Shown here piece by piece: positions 26,346-36,736 of a stretch of 46,295 nt of DNA. The stretch lies in assembly GCF_001557235.1 (NCBI RefSeq), contig NZ_LSJI01000111.1:1-46295 (forward strand). Direction: 5' to 3'. The notes beneath the pieces were generated by a model. It saw only the letters and a program-made list of their open reading frames with translations, searched no databases and was not told the DNA's origin. Position 1 is the stretch's first letter; the number at the start of each line of letters is the position of its first letter. The DNA comes from Phenylobacterium sp. CCH9-H3. Its GTDB lineage: Bacteria > Pseudomonadota > Alphaproteobacteria > Caulobacterales > Caulobacteraceae. The position numbers and the translations under genes were made by a program.

Positions 26346-26930
26346 TTGCAGCGTACGGCCCGGCTCTTACCGGCGCGGCGACGGCTGCGGAAGGCCCTGC
26401 CAGCCCTGCTGTTCTTCACCGACCCACGGCGCACGCCGGATCCGGAGGCCATCGCCGCGGCCCTGCCGCCCGGAAGCGCCATCGTCTATCGCCACTTCGG
26501 CGCCCCCGACGCCGAGGCGCGGGCGCGCCGGCTGCGGGACATCGCCCGGTCGCGCGGGATCAAGCTGCTGGTCGGGCTGGATATTCCGCTCGCGGCCCGG
26601 GTCGGGGCGGACGGCGTCCACCTGCCGGAGCGGCTGGCGCATCGCGCCGGCGCCGTGAGGCGCGCGCATCCGCAATGGCTGGTGACCTCGGCGGCGCATT
26701 CCCTGGCCGCCGCGCGAAGGGGGGACGCCGACGCGGTGGTGATCTCAGTGGCGTTGCCGTCCAACAGCGCATCGGCCGGCGCAGCGCTGGGGCCGATCCG
26801 CCTGGCCACCACCGTCCGCGCCGCGGGCCGGCCCGCCTATGCGCTGGGGGGCGTGAACAACAAAACGGCCCGACGCCTTCTGGACGCGGGCCTCATCGGA
26901 CTGGCGGCCGTCGAAGGCCTTAGAACTTGA
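26346..26930 (+). CDS. Thiamine phosphate synthase-like (ThiE/TenI) protein
   Basis: About 195 residues of a TenI/ThiE-type TIM barrel: LLFFTDPRRTPDPE at the start, LLVGLDIPLAARVGADGVHLPE, SAAHSLAAARRGDADAVVIS and YALGGVNNKTARRLLDAG. ThiE joins the thiazole and pyrimidine moieties of thiamine. The usual GxFxSxSKP-like segment is replaced by LPSNSASAG, so true ThiE activity is uncertain. The start is a guess: TTG 26346 avoids overlap with yggS, while TTG 26313 would overlap it. The 3' end overlaps ntrZ by 11 bp. Confidence 0.65.
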   Translation: MQRTARLLPARRRLRKALPALLFFTDPRRTPDPEAIAAALPPGSAIVYRHFGAPDAEARARRLRDIARSRGIKLLVGLDIPLAARVGADGVHLPERLAHRAGAVRRAHPQWLVTSAAHSLAAARRGDADAVVISVALPSNSASAGAALGPIRLATTVRAAGRPAYALGGVNNKTARRLLDAGLIGLAAVEGLRT

Positions 26931-27306
26931 AGGTGGACTCCAGCCGGACCTTCGGCTGGTCGGCGGGGCGGGCCTGATTCCGCTGCGGGGTCAGATCCTG
27001 GTCGCCCAGGGCCACCGAGCCGCCCACGCGGACGGAGGGGGTGATCCGGAAGTAGGCGCCGGCCGAGACGTCGTTCGAGGTGGCCGGCCGGCCGTCGGGC
27101 TGCTGGATGCCCAGCATCAGGCCGAAGCGGCCCTTGAACGCATCGAAGCGCGTATTGCGTCCGGCGTTCGGCGCGACGGTGGTCGGTTCGGACTTCACCG
27201 TGAAGTCCATGGGCTTGGGAGCCTTGTCCGCCGCGTACGCGGCCCCGGCCGCCGCGCTGATCAGCGCGGACGCGGCGAGGACGACGCTGATGCGGCGTGC
27301 AGACAT
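26920..27306 (-). CDS. ntrZ: NtrZ-like periplasmic regulatory protein
   Basis: A 128-residue protein with a signal peptide (residues 1-25, ending AAYAA). The mature part includes KPMDFTVKSEPTTVAPNAG, RFDAFKGRFGLMLGIQQPDGR and VGGSVALGDQDLTP. It resembles Caulobacter NtrZ, a small periplasmic protein that modulates the NtrY sensor kinase in nitrogen/phosphate signalling; its map position between cenR and parB agrees with what I recall. NtrYX is not in this window. ATG 27306. Confidence 0.65.
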   Translation of the reverse strand: MSARRISVVLAASALISAAAGAAYAADKAPKPMDFTVKSEPTTVAPNAGRNTRFDAFKGRFGLMLGIQQPDGRPATSNDVSAGAYFRITPSVRVGGSVALGDQDLTPQRNQARPADQPKVRLESTFKF

Positions 27307-27573
27307 CTAACCCTATATAGCCCCAACGGTCACCATTCGCGACCTGCCCCTCGAGTACAGCATCGCGATTGCCGTCGAATTAAGGGCGGCGCCATTTGCG
27401 GGTCAACGGGACTCGCCCCTCGCGCGCTCCGTTAACGATAAGATCGTTCGGTTGTGTGGCGCCTGGGGCACGCGATTCCTGTTTGGCGCCTCACAACGCA
27501 TTGTTATAGAGGCAGCCGGCGCGGGGCGGCGCCGTGGCGCTTGCGCCGCGGAAATCTATGGAGACGGATACAT

Positions 27574-28050
27574 ATGCCGTTTGTGCGCGGTAACCGGATG
27601 CGTGGCTTGATGATCGCGGCCACGGCGCTGAGCGTCGTCGCCGTGGGGGCCTGTGGGAGCATCCCCAACCCGCTGGGCGGCGGAAAATCGGCCAAGGTCC
27701 GCTCGTCGGGCGACAACGCCGCGGCGATCGGCGTCAACGGCTACCTGTGGCGCGCGACGCTGGACACCCTGTCGTTCATGCCCCTGGCCTCTGCAGACCC
27801 GTACGGCGGCGTGATCGTGACCGACTGGTACACGAACCCCGAAAAGCCGGACGAGCGCTTCAAGTGCACGGTCTACATCCTGGACTCGCGCCTGCGCGCC
27901 GACGGCCTGAACGTGGCGGTCTTCAAGCAGCTGCGCGACGCCAGCGGCAACTGGGTGGACCAGCCGACCGCCGGCCAGACCGAGACGGACATCGAGAACT
28001 CGATCCTGACCCGGGCCCGCCAGCTTCGACTTTCGAACATCCGGGGCTGA
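27574..28050 (+). CDS. DUF3576 family lipoprotein
   Basis: A 158-residue protein. Its N terminus (MPFVRGNRMRGLMIAATAL) is a lipoprotein signal ending in a lipobox VGAC near residues 28-31. The mature part has YLWRATLDTLSFMPLASADPYGG and VIVTDWYTNPEKPDERFK, the core of DUF3576 proteins. These sit in the alphaproteobacterial envelope with unknown role. ATG 27574 follows GGAGACGG. A longer frame from 27454 lacks support. It is followed by a palindromic repeat and leuS. Confidence 0.72.
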   Translation: MPFVRGNRMRGLMIAATALSVVAVGACGSIPNPLGGGKSAKVRSSGDNAAAIGVNGYLWRATLDTLSFMPLASADPYGGVIVTDWYTNPEKPDERFKCTVYILDSRLRADGLNVAVFKQLRDASGNWVDQPTAGQTETDIENSILTRARQLRLSNIRG

Positions 28051-28206
28051 AGCTCCCATTGCTCCCCCCTTCGGGGGAGCTGTCGGCGGACGCCGACTGA
28101 GGGGGCTTCCGCCGTAGCCTGGCCGCCGGGATGAAACCCCCTCCGGCTCAAGGCTTCGCCTCGACCCACCTCCCCCACATCGCGCGCGGTGCGCGCTGGG
28201 GGAGGA
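28051..28206. repeat. G/C-rich palindromic intergenic repeat (copy 1)
   Basis: It starts with a perfect hairpin, GCTCCCCC/GGGGGAGC, at 28061-28080 and ends with CCTCCCCCAC near GGGGGAGG. Related blocks occur at 34686, 36737, 40217 and 42485. It lies between the DUF3576 gene and leuS and may also act as a transcription end. Confidence 0.7.
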
Positions 28207-28246
28207 ATGGTTGACCGGACGTCCAACTCCAGTCCAAAGGCCCGTC

Positions 28247-30823
28247 ATGGCCCGCTACAATCCGAAAGAGACCGAGCCGAAGTGGCGCAAGGCGTGGAGC
28301 GACGCCGACAGCTTCCGCGCGGTCGCCGACCCGTCCAAGCCCAAATACTATGTGCTGGAGATGTTCCCGTACCCGTCGGGGCGCCTGCACATGGGCCATG
28401 TGCGAAACTATTCGATGGGCGACGTCATCGCCCGCTTCAAGCGCGCCCGGGGCTTTTCAGTGCTGCACCCGATGGGCTGGGACGCCTTCGGCCTGCCCGC
28501 CGAGAACGCCGCCATGGAGCGCGGCGTCGACCCCAAGGGCTGGACCTACGACAACATCGCCCGGATGCGGGCCGAACTGAAGGAGCTGGGCCTGTCGATC
28601 GACTGGTCCCGCGAGTTCGCCACCTGCGACGTGGAGTATTACGGCAAGCAGCAGGCCTGGTTCCTGGACCTGTTCGCCCGGGGCCTGGTCTATCGCAAGG
28701 AGAGCCTGGTCAACTGGGACCCGGTGGACCAGACGGTGCTGGCCAACGAACAGGTGGTGGACGGGCGCGGCTGGCGTTCGGGCGCGGTCGTGGAGAAGCG
28801 CAAGCTGAACCAGTGGTCCATGCGGATCACCGACTATGCCGACCAGCTGACCGACGACCTGCAGGCCCTGGATCGCTGGCCCGAGAAGGTGCGGGTCATG
28901 CAGGAGAACTGGATCGGCCGGTCCAGGGGCCTGCGGTTCAAGTTCCACTTCGCCGGCGAAGACCGGCCGGAAGGGACGGGGCCGGAGGGGCTGGAGGTCT
29001 ACACCACGCGTCCGGACACCCTGTTCGGGGCGAGCTTCGTCGGCATCGCCGCCGACCACCCGCTGGCGGCGGAGGTGGCGGCGCGCGACCCCAAGGCGGC
29101 GGCCTATATCGAGGAATGCCGCAAGGGCGCGGCCACCGAGGCCGAGATCGAGACCGCTGAGAAGACCGGCTACGACACCGGCCTGCGCGTGAAGCATCCG
29201 TTCGACCCGAACTGGGAGCTGCCGGTCTGGATCGCGAACTTCATCCTGATGGATTACGGCACGGGCGCGATCTTCGCCTGCCCGGCCCACGACCAGCGCG
29301 ACCTGGATTTCGCCCGCAAGTACGGCCAGCCGGTGCGGCCCGTGGTGCTGCCGCCCGGTGAAGACCCGGCCACGTTCGAGATCGGGACCGAGGCCTATAC
29401 GGGCCCTGGGACCATCTACAATTCCGGCTTCCTGGACGGGATGGACATCGAGGCCGCCAAGGCCGCGGCGATCGCCCGGATCGAGGGTCAGGGCGACGGC
29501 GAGGGCGCGACGGTGTTCCGCCTGCGCGACTGGGGCGTTTCGCGCCAGCGGGCCTGGGGCTGTCCGATCCCGGTGGTCCACTGCCCGACGGACGGGGTGG
29601 TGCCCCTGCCGAAGGACCAGCTGCCGGTCACCCACCCGGCCGACATCGAGTTCGGCAAGTCCGGCAACGCGCTGGAACGGCACCCCACCTGGAAGCACAC
29701 CACCTGCCCCAAGTGCGGCGGGCCGGCCACGCGGGAAACCGACACGCTGGACACCTTCGTGGACAGCTCCTGGTACTTCGCCCGCTTCGCCAATCCGGAC
29801 GCGGCCGAGCCGATCGACAAGGCGGCGGCGGACTACTGGCTGCCCGTGGACCAGTACATCGGCGGCATCGAGCACGCCGTGCTGCACCTGCTGTACGCCC
29901 GCTTCATCACCAAGGCCCTGGCCGACGACGGCCAGCTGTCGGTTCGCGAGCCGTTCGCGGGCCTGTTCACCCAAGGCATGGTCACCCACGAGACCTATCG
30001 CCGCCAGAGCGGGGATTGGGTCGAGCCGAAGGAGGTAGAGCTGCTGACAGAGGGCAATACCCGTCGCGCCGTCATGGTCGGCAGCGGGGAGCCGCTGGTG
30101 ATCGGCGACATCGAGAAGATGTCGAAGTCCAAGAAGAACACGGTGGCGCCCGAGGAGATCTTCGAGGTCTATGGCGTCGACGCCGCGCGCCTGTTCGTGC
30201 TGAGCGACAGCCCGGCGGAACGGGACGTGCAGTGGACCAGCGGCGGGGTCCAGGGCTCGTGGCGGTTCGTGAACCGCGTCTGGGACGAGTTCGACAGCCA
30301 GCCGCAGGACATCTCCACGGCCGAGCCGGACGCCGAGCTGCAAAGGGCCACCCACAAGCTGACCAAGCAGGTGACCGAGGCGATCGACACCTTCCGCTTC
30401 AACTCGGGCATCGCGAGGCTGTACGAGTTCCTGAACCTGCTGAAGGCCAATCCGGCGAAGGGGGCGAGCCCGGCCGTGCTGGCCGCGCGCCAGGAGGCCC
30501 TGTCGGCCTTCGCCCGGCTGATCGCGCCTTTCACGCCGCACCTGGCCGAGGAATGCTGGGCCCGCATCGGCGGCCAGGGCATGGTGGTTCAGGCCCCCTG
30601 GCCCACCTTCGACCCCGCCCTGACCGAGGACGCGGTGAAGGTGCTGCCGGTACAGGTGAACGGCAAGCGCCGGGGCGAGATCACCGCCCCCGCCGGCGCA
30701 GAGCAGGCCGACGTCGAGAAGATCCTCATGGCCGACCCGGAGATCGCCCAGCGGCTGGAGGGCCTGACCATCCGCAAGATCATTGTGGTCAAGGACCGGA
30801 TCGTGAATATCGTGGCTGCATGA
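28247..30823 (+). CDS. leuS: Leucyl-tRNA synthetase
   Basis: An 858-residue class Ia synthetase that charges tRNA-Leu. HMGH (the HIGH motif) lies at 48-51 in [13 protein letters not shown], the editing domain is inserted at about 220-420 with [12 protein letters not shown], and KMSKSKKN (KMSKS loop) lies near 623. The C-terminal anticodon-binding and tail domains are complete. ATG 28247 ([13 protein letters not shown]) is the family start. It is translationally coupled to lptE by an ATGA overlap. Confidence 0.96.
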   Translation: MARYNPKETEPKWRKAWSDADSFRAVADPSKPKYYVLEMFPYPSGRLHMGHVRNYSMGDVIARFKRARGFSVLHPMGWDAFGLPAENAAMERGVDPKGWTYDNIARMRAELKELGLSIDWSREFATCDVEYYGKQQAWFLDLFARGLVYRKESLVNWDPVDQTVLANEQVVDGRGWRSGAVVEKRKLNQWSMRITDYADQLTDDLQALDRWPEKVRVMQENWIGRSRGLRFKFHFAGEDRPEGTGPEGLEVYTTRPDTLFGASFVGIAADHPLAAEVAARDPKAAAYIEECRKGAATEAEIETAEKTGYDTGLRVKHPFDPNWELPVWIANFILMDYGTGAIFACPAHDQRDLDFARKYGQPVRPVVLPPGEDPATFEIGTEAYTGPGTIYNSGFLDGMDIEAAKAAAIARIEGQGDGEGATVFRLRDWGVSRQRAWGCPIPVVHCPTDGVVPLPKDQLPVTHPADIEFGKSGNALERHPTWKHTTCPKCGGPATRETDTLDTFVDSSWYFARFANPDAAEPIDKAAADYWLPVDQYIGGIEHAVLHLLYARFITKALADDGQLSVREPFAGLFTQGMVTHETYRRQSGDWVEPKEVELLTEGNTRRAVMVGSGEPLVIGDIEKMSKSKKNTVAPEEIFEVYGVDAARLFVLSDSPAERDVQWTSGGVQGSWRFVNRVWDEFDSQPQDISTAEPDAELQRATHKLTKQVTEAIDTFRFNSGIARLYEFLNLLKANPAKGASPAVLAARQEALSAFARLIAPFTPHLAEECWARIGGQGMVVQAPWPTFDPALTEDAVKVLPVQVNGKRRGEITAPAGAEQADVEKILMADPEIAQRLEGLTIRKIIVVKDRIVNIVAA

Positions 30824-31326
30824 AGAGGTTCCTCGCCGTCGCCCTCGTCTCGGCCCTAGCGCTCGGCGGCTGCGCCGGCTTTCAGCCGCTGTACGCCCAG
30901 CCCGAGGTGGTGAAGAACCTGGCCGCCATCCAGGTGAACGCGCCGTCCGGCCGCACCGGCTATCTCATCCGCCAGCACCTGGACGACGCCTTCGCCAAGG
31001 ACCACGCGGCGCCGGCCGCCTACACCATGGACCTCAGCCTGGGCGAGGCGCGGTATCCGCGCGGGGTGCGGATCGACAACGTGGCCACCCGCTACGAATA
31101 CGTGCTGACCGCCAGCTACGCCCTGCGCGACATCCGGTCCCGCGCCGTGGCCAAGCAGGGCCAGGTTCGGGTCGAGCTCACCTACGACAGCGCCGACCAG
31201 CCCTATGCCTCGATCTCCGCCCAGCAGGACGCCCAGGACCGGGCGGCCGAGGAAGCGGCCCGCCGCATCCAGCTCGAGCTGGCCGTCTGGCTGGCCAACG
31301 GGGCCAAGGTCGCCCGCGCGAACTAG
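30820..31326 (+). CDS. lptE: LPS-assembly lipoprotein LptE
   Basis: A 168-residue lipoprotein. The signal ends in [10 protein letters not shown], with lipobox Cys near residue 18, and the following GFQPLY is the LptE/RlpB hallmark. LptE plugs the LptD barrel that places lipopolysaccharide in the outer membrane. The order leuS-lptE-holA is conserved in many Gram-negative bacteria. The start overlaps the leuS stop and holA begins directly after its TAG. Confidence 0.85.
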   Translation: MKRFLAVALVSALALGGCAGFQPLYAQPEVVKNLAAIQVNAPSGRTGYLIRQHLDDAFAKDHAAPAAYTMDLSLGEARYPRGVRIDNVATRYEYVLTASYALRDIRSRAVAKQGQVRVELTYDSADQPYASISAQQDAQDRAAEEAARRIQLELAVWLANGAKVARAN

Positions 31327-32379
31327 ATGATCCTCGGCAAGCGTCCGGACATCGAGCGCTTCCTCGGGAAACCCGATCCCGCCATCCGCGCCGTCCTGAT
31401 CTATGGCCGGGACCTGGGGGTCGTGCGCGACCGTGGCCACCAGCTGGCCGGCAAGGTGGTTCCCAACCCCGACGATCCCTTCGACGTCGCACTGCTGACC
31501 GAACAGGACCTGGCCGACGACGGCGGGCGGCTGGAGGGCGAGCTCGCCGCCCAGTCGCTGATGGGCGGCCGGCGGCTGGTGCGCCTGCGCCTCACCGCCG
31601 AGAAGCCGGCCGCCGACAAGCTGGCGGCCGAGGCGCTGGACCGGCACGCCAAGGGCGAGCTCAACCCGGACGCCTTCTTCCTGATCGAGGCCGGCAACCT
31701 CGGCCGCGAGTCCGCCCTGCGCAAGGCCGCCGAGAAGGCGAACGCGGCGGCCGCCATCCCCTGCTACGAGGACGAGCCCGGCGACGTGGCCCGGCTGGTG
31801 CGCGAGCTGCTCGCCAAGGACCAGGTGGCGCTGAACGCCGACGCCCTGCAGCTATTCGTAGGCCGGCTGCCCAAGGAACGGGGCGTGGCGCGCCAGGAGA
31901 TCGAACGGCTGGCCCTCTATCTCGGCCCCGGCAGCGGGACCACGGCCACGCCGGCGGACCTGGAGCCCTTCCTGGGCGTGGAGCCGGAATCCTCGCTGTT
32001 CGACGCGGCGGCCGACGCTTTCGGCGGGCGGCTGGGCGAGGCGCAGGCGGGCCTGCGCCGGGCGGCGCAGGAGGGCGAGGCGGGGCCGGCCGCGGTCCGC
32101 GCCATCGGCATGCACCTAGGCAAGCTGCGGCGCGTCCTGACCCTGCACAAGAACGGCGCGGGCCTGCAGGAGGCGGCCAAGGCCTCGGGCGTGTTCTGGA
32201 AGCAGGAGCGGGAGTTCCTGCGCCAGGCGCGGAGCTGGTCGCTGGACGAGCTGGACCGCATCCAGCCGGAAGTGCTGGCGGCGGACAAGGCCTGCAAGAC
32301 CGCCGGCTCCCCCGATCGCCTCATCGCCGAGCGCCTGGCCCTGACCATCGCCGGCCGGGCGCGGCGGCTGGGCCTCTAG
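31327..32379 (+). CDS. holA: DNA polymerase III delta subunit
   Basis: A 350-residue clamp-loader subunit. It begins with FLGKPDPAIRAVLIYGRDLGVVRDR, the degenerate AAA+ N-terminus of HolA, and continues with LMGGRRLVRLRLTAEK and the C-terminal collar domain (LRRAAQEGEAG onward). Delta opens the beta clamp during loading. ATG 31327 immediately follows the lptE stop. The 3' end overlaps that of convergent parB by 4 bp. Confidence 0.9.
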   Translation: MILGKRPDIERFLGKPDPAIRAVLIYGRDLGVVRDRGHQLAGKVVPNPDDPFDVALLTEQDLADDGGRLEGELAAQSLMGGRRLVRLRLTAEKPAADKLAAEALDRHAKGELNPDAFFLIEAGNLGRESALRKAAEKANAAAAIPCYEDEPGDVARLVRELLAKDQVALNADALQLFVGRLPKERGVARQEIERLALYLGPGSGTTATPADLEPFLGVEPESSLFDAAADAFGGRLGEAQAGLRRAAQEGEAGPAAVRAIGMHLGKLRRVLTLHKNGAGLQEAAKASGVFWKQEREFLRQARSWSLDELDRIQPEVLAADKACKTAGSPDRLIAERLALTIAGRARRLGL

Positions 32380-33242
32380 CGGCGCATCAGGCGGCGGCAG
32401 ATCTCGTCGAGCTGTTCCAGGCTGGCGTAGCGGATCTTCACCTCCCCGGCGCCGCCGCGGTCGGCGATGTCGACGCTCATGCCGAGGGCGTCCTCCAGGT
32501 CGACCTCCAGCGAGGCCGTGTCGGCGTCCTTGGCCTTGCGCGGGCCGGACGCCTTCTTGGGCGCCTCGCCGCCGCCGCGGGTCAGCGCCTCGGCGTCGCG
32601 CACCGTCAGCCCCTGCTCCACGATGCGGTCGGCCAGCTGTTCGGCGTTTTCCGCGGTCAGGAGGGCCCGGGCGTGGCCGGCGGTGAGCCGTCCGGCCACC
32701 AGGTGGTCCTGGACGCCCTGGGGCAACTGCATCAGCCGCAGGGTGTTGGCCACGTGGCTGCGCGACTTGCCCAGGCGCTTGGCCGCCTCCTCCTGGGTGA
32801 TCTGGAGCTGGCCCATGAGCGCGGAATAGGCGCGGGCCTCTTCCATGGGGTTGAGGTCGGCCCGCTGGATGTTCTCGATGATGGCGATCTCGAACGCCTC
32901 GACGTCGCCCAGGTCGCGGACCAGCGCCGGGATCGCGGAAAGGCCCGCCCGCTGCGCCGCGCGCCAGCGGCGCTCGCCGGCGACGATCTCGAATTCGCCC
33001 GCGGTGCGCTTGGACGGCCGCACGAGGATCGGCTGCAGCACGCCCTTGTCACGGATGGACTCGGCCAGTTCGGCCAGCTCGGCCTCGGCGAAGGTCTGGC
33101 GCGGCTGTTCGGGGTTGCGGTGGATCAGCTCGATCGGGATCTCACGGACGCCGGTGGCCGGATCGGCGGCGTGCGCGATCTCCTCGGATTCGCCCAGCAA
33201 CGCCGACAGGCCGCGGCCCAATCCCCTGCGGTTCTCCGCCAT
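32376..33242 (-). CDS. parB: Chromosome partitioning protein ParB
   Basis: A 288-residue ParB. The N-terminal RGLGRGLSALLGE contains the ParA-stimulating segment. The CTP-binding domain has RNPEQPRQTF and GERRWRAAQ at 89-97. A helix-turn-helix with TQEEAAKRLGKSRSHVAN and a C-terminal dimerisation domain follow. It loads at parS and spreads as a CTP-gated clamp. The start MAENRRGLGRG at 33242 lies 2 bp after the parA stop; the longer frame to 33338 lies inside parA. parS-type sites are at 35277, 36701 and 40575. Confidence 0.96.
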   Translation of the reverse strand: MAENRRGLGRGLSALLGESEEIAHAADPATGVREIPIELIHRNPEQPRQTFAEAELAELAESIRDKGVLQPILVRPSKRTAGEFEIVAGERRWRAAQRAGLSAIPALVRDLGDVEAFEIAIIENIQRADLNPMEEARAYSALMGQLQITQEEAAKRLGKSRSHVANTLRLMQLPQGVQDHLVAGRLTAGHARALLTAENAEQLADRIVEQGLTVRDAEALTRGGGEAPKKASGPRKAKDADTASLEVDLEDALGMSVDIADRGGAGEVKIRYASLEQLDEICRRLMRR

Positions 33243-33244
33243 CT

Positions 33245-34069
33245 TCAGCTCAGTTCCATGGTTTGGCTGGCGCGCCGCTTGCGCTCCCGCAGCACGACCT
33301 CGCGCGCCAGTTTCAGGTAGGCTTGGCTGCCGGCGCACTTGAGGTCGTAGACCAGCGCGGGCTTGCCGAACGACGGCGCCTCTGAGACGCGGACGTTCCG
33401 CGGGATCACCGTCTGGTAGACCGCCTCGCCGAAGTGGGCGCGGACGTCACTGGCCACCTGTTCGGAGAGCGAGTTGCGGCGGTCGTACATGGTCAGGACC
33501 ACGCCCTGGAGCTCGAGCGCCGGGTTCAGGCTGCCCCGCACCAGGTCGATGGTCCGCATCAGCTGAGAGAGGCCTTCCAGGGCGAAGAACTCGCACTGCA
33601 GGGGCACCAGCACCGCGTCGGCGGCCGCCATGGCGTTGACCGTCAGCAGGTTCAGGGACGGCGGGCAGTCGATCAGGACATAGGTGTAGGCGCCGGTGGA
33701 GCGGATCGGGGCGATGGCGTCGCGCAGCTTGAAGGAGCGGCGGGCCTGCTGGCCCAGTTCCAGCTCCACGCCGGAGAGGTCGGGGTCGGAGGCGATCAGG
33801 TCGAGGCCCGGCACCGAGGTCTTCACCACCGCCTCCAGCAGCGGCTGCTCACCCATCAGCACGTCGTAGAGCGTCCGTTTGCGCAGCGCCCGGCCCACGC
33901 CCAGGCCGGTGGAGGCGTTGCCCTGGGGATCGCTGTCGACCAGCAGCACCTTTTCGCCCACGGCGGCCAGGGCCGTGCCGAGGTTGATGGCCGTGGTCGT
34001 CTTGCCGACGCCGCCCTTCTGGTTGGCGACCACCAGCACGCGTAGTCCCCGGTCAGACCTTACGGACAC
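33245..34069 (-). CDS. parA: Chromosome partitioning ATPase ParA
   Basis: A 274-residue Walker-type ATPase with the deviant Walker A KGGVGKTT at 18-25, LLVDSDPQGNAS, and YVLIDCPPSLNLLTVNAM. ATP-bound ParA coats the nucleoid and draws ParB-parS complexes toward a pole. The GTG start at 34069 overlaps the 3' end of rsmG by 17 bp. The pair parA-parB downstream of mnmG-rsmG is the classical origin-proximal arrangement. Confidence 0.95.
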   Translation of the reverse strand: MSVRSDRGLRVLVVANQKGGVGKTTTAINLGTALAAVGEKVLLVDSDPQGNASTGLGVGRALRKRTLYDVLMGEQPLLEAVVKTSVPGLDLIASDPDLSGVELELGQQARRSFKLRDAIAPIRSTGAYTYVLIDCPPSLNLLTVNAMAAADAVLVPLQCEFFALEGLSQLMRTIDLVRGSLNPALELQGVVLTMYDRRNSLSEQVASDVRAHFGEAVYQTVIPRNVRVSEAPSFGKPALVYDLKCAGSQAYLKLAREVVLRERKRRASQTMELS

Positions 34070-34685
34070 GCCCCAGCCTCCTCACACGCACGATGCGGCC
34101 TCTCTCGTCACTCAGCGACGGTACGACATCCGCCTCGTATTCCCAATATCTTGCGGCCTCGGACATGTCTGCCACCACATCTTGCCCCTTGAGGAACAGG
34201 CCCTGCGCCCCCGACTGCAAGTATGGCCGGGCATACCCCAACAGTCTGTGAAGCGGGGCGCAAGCGCGGGCGGTGACGATGTCCACAGCCAGGGTGAGGT
34301 TTTCCGCCCTTTCGTTGTGAACCGTGGCCGGCAGGTCCAGCTCGGCGACCACCTGGGAGAGGAAGCGGCAGCGCTTGGCCATGCTTTCCACGAGGTGGAC
34401 GTGAAAGCCCGGGCGGCCCTTGCCGAGGATCGCGAGCACCAGGCCCGGGAAACCGGCGCCGGCCCCGAGGTCGGCCCAGGTGAGGGCGTCGGGCGCCAGG
34501 CGGAAAAGCTGGGCCGAGTCCCAGGCGTGGCGGTTCCAGAAGTCCGGGATGGTGGCGGGGCCCACGAGGTTCATCACCGCATTGCCCTCGGTCAGCATCT
34601 CGAGGAAGCGGGTCAGGTCGGCGATCTGGTCGGGTGTGGCCTTGGCCTTCTTCGCGAACTCCGCCGCGTTCAGGAGATCTGTCAC
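34053..34685 (-). CDS. rsmG: 16S rRNA (guanine527-N7) methyltransferase RsmG
   Basis: A 210-residue class I methyltransferase (GidB). The SAM site is ADLGAGAGFPGLVLAI; VHLVESMAKRCRFL and VTARACAPLHRLL follow in family order. It methylates G527 of 16S rRNA. A GTG start at 34685 (VTDLLNAAEF) is used; the frame upstream runs through the palindromic repeat at 34686-34804. It lies between mnmG and parA on the same strand. Confidence 0.92.
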   Translation of the reverse strand: MTDLLNAAEFAKKAKATPDQIADLTRFLEMLTEGNAVMNLVGPATIPDFWNRHAWDSAQLFRLAPDALTWADLGAGAGFPGLVLAILGKGRPGFHVHLVESMAKRCRFLSQVVAELDLPATVHNERAENLTLAVDIVTARACAPLHRLLGYARPYLQSGAQGLFLKGQDVVADMSEAARYWEYEADVVPSLSDERGRIVRVRRLGRVRKV

Positions 34686-34804
34686 GCCCCCTCCACCACT
34701 TCGTGGTCCCCCTCCCCCGCTTCGCAGGGGAGGAGCGAGACGCGGCGCAGCCGCTCCTCCCCCGTGCAACGGGGGAGGTGGCAGCGAAGCTGTCGGAGGG
34801 GGCG
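34686..34804. repeat. G/C-rich palindromic intergenic repeat (copy 2)
   Basis: It consists of CCCCCTCCACCACTTCGTGG, CCTCCCCCGC, CTCCTCCCCC/GGGGGAGG hairpin arms and a closing GGAGGGGGCG. It fills the gap between mnmG and rsmG. It shares modules with the copy at 36737. Confidence 0.75.
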
Positions 34805-34822
34805 CGCGGGCCAGAGTTTCAT

Positions 34823-36682
34823 CTAGGCGGCGCGGCGGCGGACGTGGGCGAGGAGCGCCGTGAGGGCGCCCGGGGTGACGCCTTCGATGCGGGCGGCCTG
34901 GCCCAGGGTCAGCGGGCGGACAGCGGCCAGTTTCTCGCGGACCTCGTTGGAGAGGCCGCCGATCGCGGCGTAGTCCAGGGCGGCCGGGAGGCGCAGGTCC
35001 TCGTCGCGGCGGAAGGCCTCGGCGTCGGCGGCCTGGCGGTCGAGGTAGCCGGCGTAGGAGGCGTCGATCTCGATCTGCTCGCGCACGGCAGGCGACCAGG
35101 CGGCGATCTGCGGCCAGATTTTCGTCAGGCCGTCGAAGTCGATGGTCGGGTAGGCGAGCAGCTCGACCAGGTTGCGGCGCTGACCGTCAGCCTTGACGGG
35201 CAGTCCGGCCTTGGCGGCGGCGGAGGGGGTTAGCCTCAGGGCGGCCGCCTCGGCGCGGGCGGCCGCGAGCTCGGCATGTTTCACGTGAAACGCCGCGGCC
35301 CGGCGGGAACCCACGACCCCGAGGTCGATCCCCTTGCCGGTCAGCCGCTGGTCGGCGTTGTCGGCGCGGAGGGTCAGGCGGAACTCCGCCCGGCTGGTGA
35401 ACATCCGATAGGGTTCGGTGACGCCCCGAGTGACCAGGTCGTCGATCAGGACGCCGATATAGGCCTCGTCGCGTGCGAACTGGGCCGGGTCGGCGCCGGA
35501 GGCGGCCCTCGCCGCGTTCAGGCCGGCGACCAGCCCTTGCGCCCCCGCCTCCTCGTAGCCGGTCGTGCCGTTGATCTGGCCGGCGAGATAGAGGCCCGGC
35601 AGGCGCTTGACCTCCAGGGTCGGGAACAGCTCACGCGGGTCCACATAGTCGTATTCGATGGCGTAGCCGTGCCGCTTCACGACCACCTGCTCCAGGCCGG
35701 GGATGGTGCGCAGGAACAGGTCCTGGGTCTCGGCGGAGACCGAGGTGGAGATGCCGTTGGGATAGACGGTGGTGTCGTCCAGGCCCTCTGGTTCCAGGAA
35801 GATCTGGTGGCTGGTCTTGTCGCGGAAGCGGACGACCTTGTCCTCGATGGAGGGGCAGTAGCGCGGCCCCTTCCCCGACACCCGGCCGCCATAGACCGCC
35901 GACTCCGTCAGCCGCTCGGCGATGATCCGGTGGGTCTCTTCCGTGGTGTAGGTGATTCCGCACTGGACCTGGGGCGTCGTGATCGCCGCGGTCAGGAAGG
36001 AGAACGGGATCGGCTCGGCGTCCGCGTCCTGCATCTCCAGGCCGTCCCAGGCGATGGTCGAGCCATCCAGCCGCGCCGGCGTGCCGGTCTTGAGGCGCCC
36101 CATCCGCAGGCCGGAGGCATAGAGCCGGTCGGCCAGGCCGATGGCCGGGGCGTCGCCGATCCGGCCGGCGGGGATCCGCTGTTCGCCCTGGTGGATCACG
36201 CCCTTGAGGAAGGTGCCGGTGGTCAGGACCACGCGTCCCGCCCGGTATACGGTCCCGCTGGCGCCCACCGCCCCGGCGACCGCGCCGTCCGTGACGATAA
36301 GGTCCTCGACCGCCTCCGCGATGATCTCCAGGCTGGGGGTCGCGGCGAGCTCGGCCTGCATGGCTTCGCGGTAGAGGCGGCGGTCGATCTGGCTGCGCGG
36401 ACCGCGCACCGCCGCGCCCTTAGAGCGGTTGAGCATGCGGAACTGGATGCCGGCCACGTCGGCCAGGCGGCCCATGACGCCGTCCAGGGCGTCGATCTCG
36501 CGGACGAGATGGCCCTTGCCCAGGCCGCCGATGGCCGGGTTGCAGCTCATCTCGCCGATGGTTTCGAGCTTGTGGGTGAGCAGCAGGGTGCGCGCGCCGA
36601 ACCGCGCCGCCGCGGCCGCCGCCTCGCAGCCAGCGTGCCCCCCACCGATGACGATCACATCCCAGGTCATGCGGGGGTGCAT
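34823..36682 (-). CDS. mnmG: tRNA uridine 5-carboxymethylaminomethyl modification enzyme MnmG
   Basis: About 619 residues. FAD-binding [10 protein letters not shown] near the N-terminus, [34 protein letters not shown] and [13 protein letters not shown] identify MnmG (GidA). With MnmE it modifies wobble uridine 34 of several tRNAs. ATG 36682 is used; ATG 36670 ([11 protein letters not shown]) is also possible. A parS-like 16-mer at 35277-35292 is embedded in the coding sequence as FHVK, and another parS lies 19 bp upstream of the start. Confidence 0.94.
   Translation of the reverse strand: MHPRMTWDVIVIGGGHAGCEAAAAAARFGARTLLLTHKLETIGEMSCNPAIGGLGKGHLVREIDALDGVMGRLADVAGIQFRMLNRSKGAAVRGPRSQIDRRLYREAMQAELAATPSLEIIAEAVEDLIVTDGAVAGAVGASGTVYRAGRVVLTTGTFLKGVIHQGEQRIPAGRIGDAPAIGLADRLYASGLRMGRLKTGTPARLDGSTIAWDGLEMQDADAEPIPFSFLTAAITTPQVQCGITYTTEETHRIIAERLTESAVYGGRVSGKGPRYCPSIEDKVVRFRDKTSHQIFLEPEGLDDTTVYPNGISTSVSAETQDLFLRTIPGLEQVVVKRHGYAIEYDYVDPRELFPTLEVKRLPGLYLAGQINGTTGYEEAGAQGLVAGLNAARAASGADPAQFARDEAYIGVLIDDLVTRGVTEPYRMFTSRAEFRLTLRADNADQRLTGKGIDLGVVGSRRAAAFHVKHAELAAARAEAAALRLTPSAAAKAGLPVKADGQRRNLVELLAYPTIDFDGLTKIWPQIAAWSPAVREQIEIDASYAGYLDRQAADAEAFRRDEDLRLPAALDYAAIGGLSNEVREKLAAVRPLTLGQAARIEGVTPGALTALLAHVRRRAA
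35277..35292. promoter_or_regulatory. parS-type ParB site inside mnmG
   Basis: TGTTTCACGTGAAACG matches the canonical bacterial parS palindrome TGTTTCACGTGAAACA at 15 of 16 positions. It is read as FHVK in the mnmG frame. Confidence 0.85.
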
Positions 36683-36700
36683 ATAGGGGAAAGCCGGGGG

Positions 36701-36716
36701 TGTTTCACGTGAAACA
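36701..36716. promoter_or_regulatory. parS ParB site upstream of mnmG
   Basis: A perfect TGTTTCACGTGAAACA palindrome 19 bp upstream of the mnmG start and about 2.6 kb from parA. It is the canonical ParB-binding sequence. Confidence 0.93.
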
Positions 36717-36736
36717 GTGGCGCAGTGGTGTTTGAA

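Noticed and set aside
28457..30541. 694-aa minus-strand frame opposite leuS
   Set aside because: A long open frame from GC-rich codon bias; leuS on the other strand is complete with all catalytic motifs.
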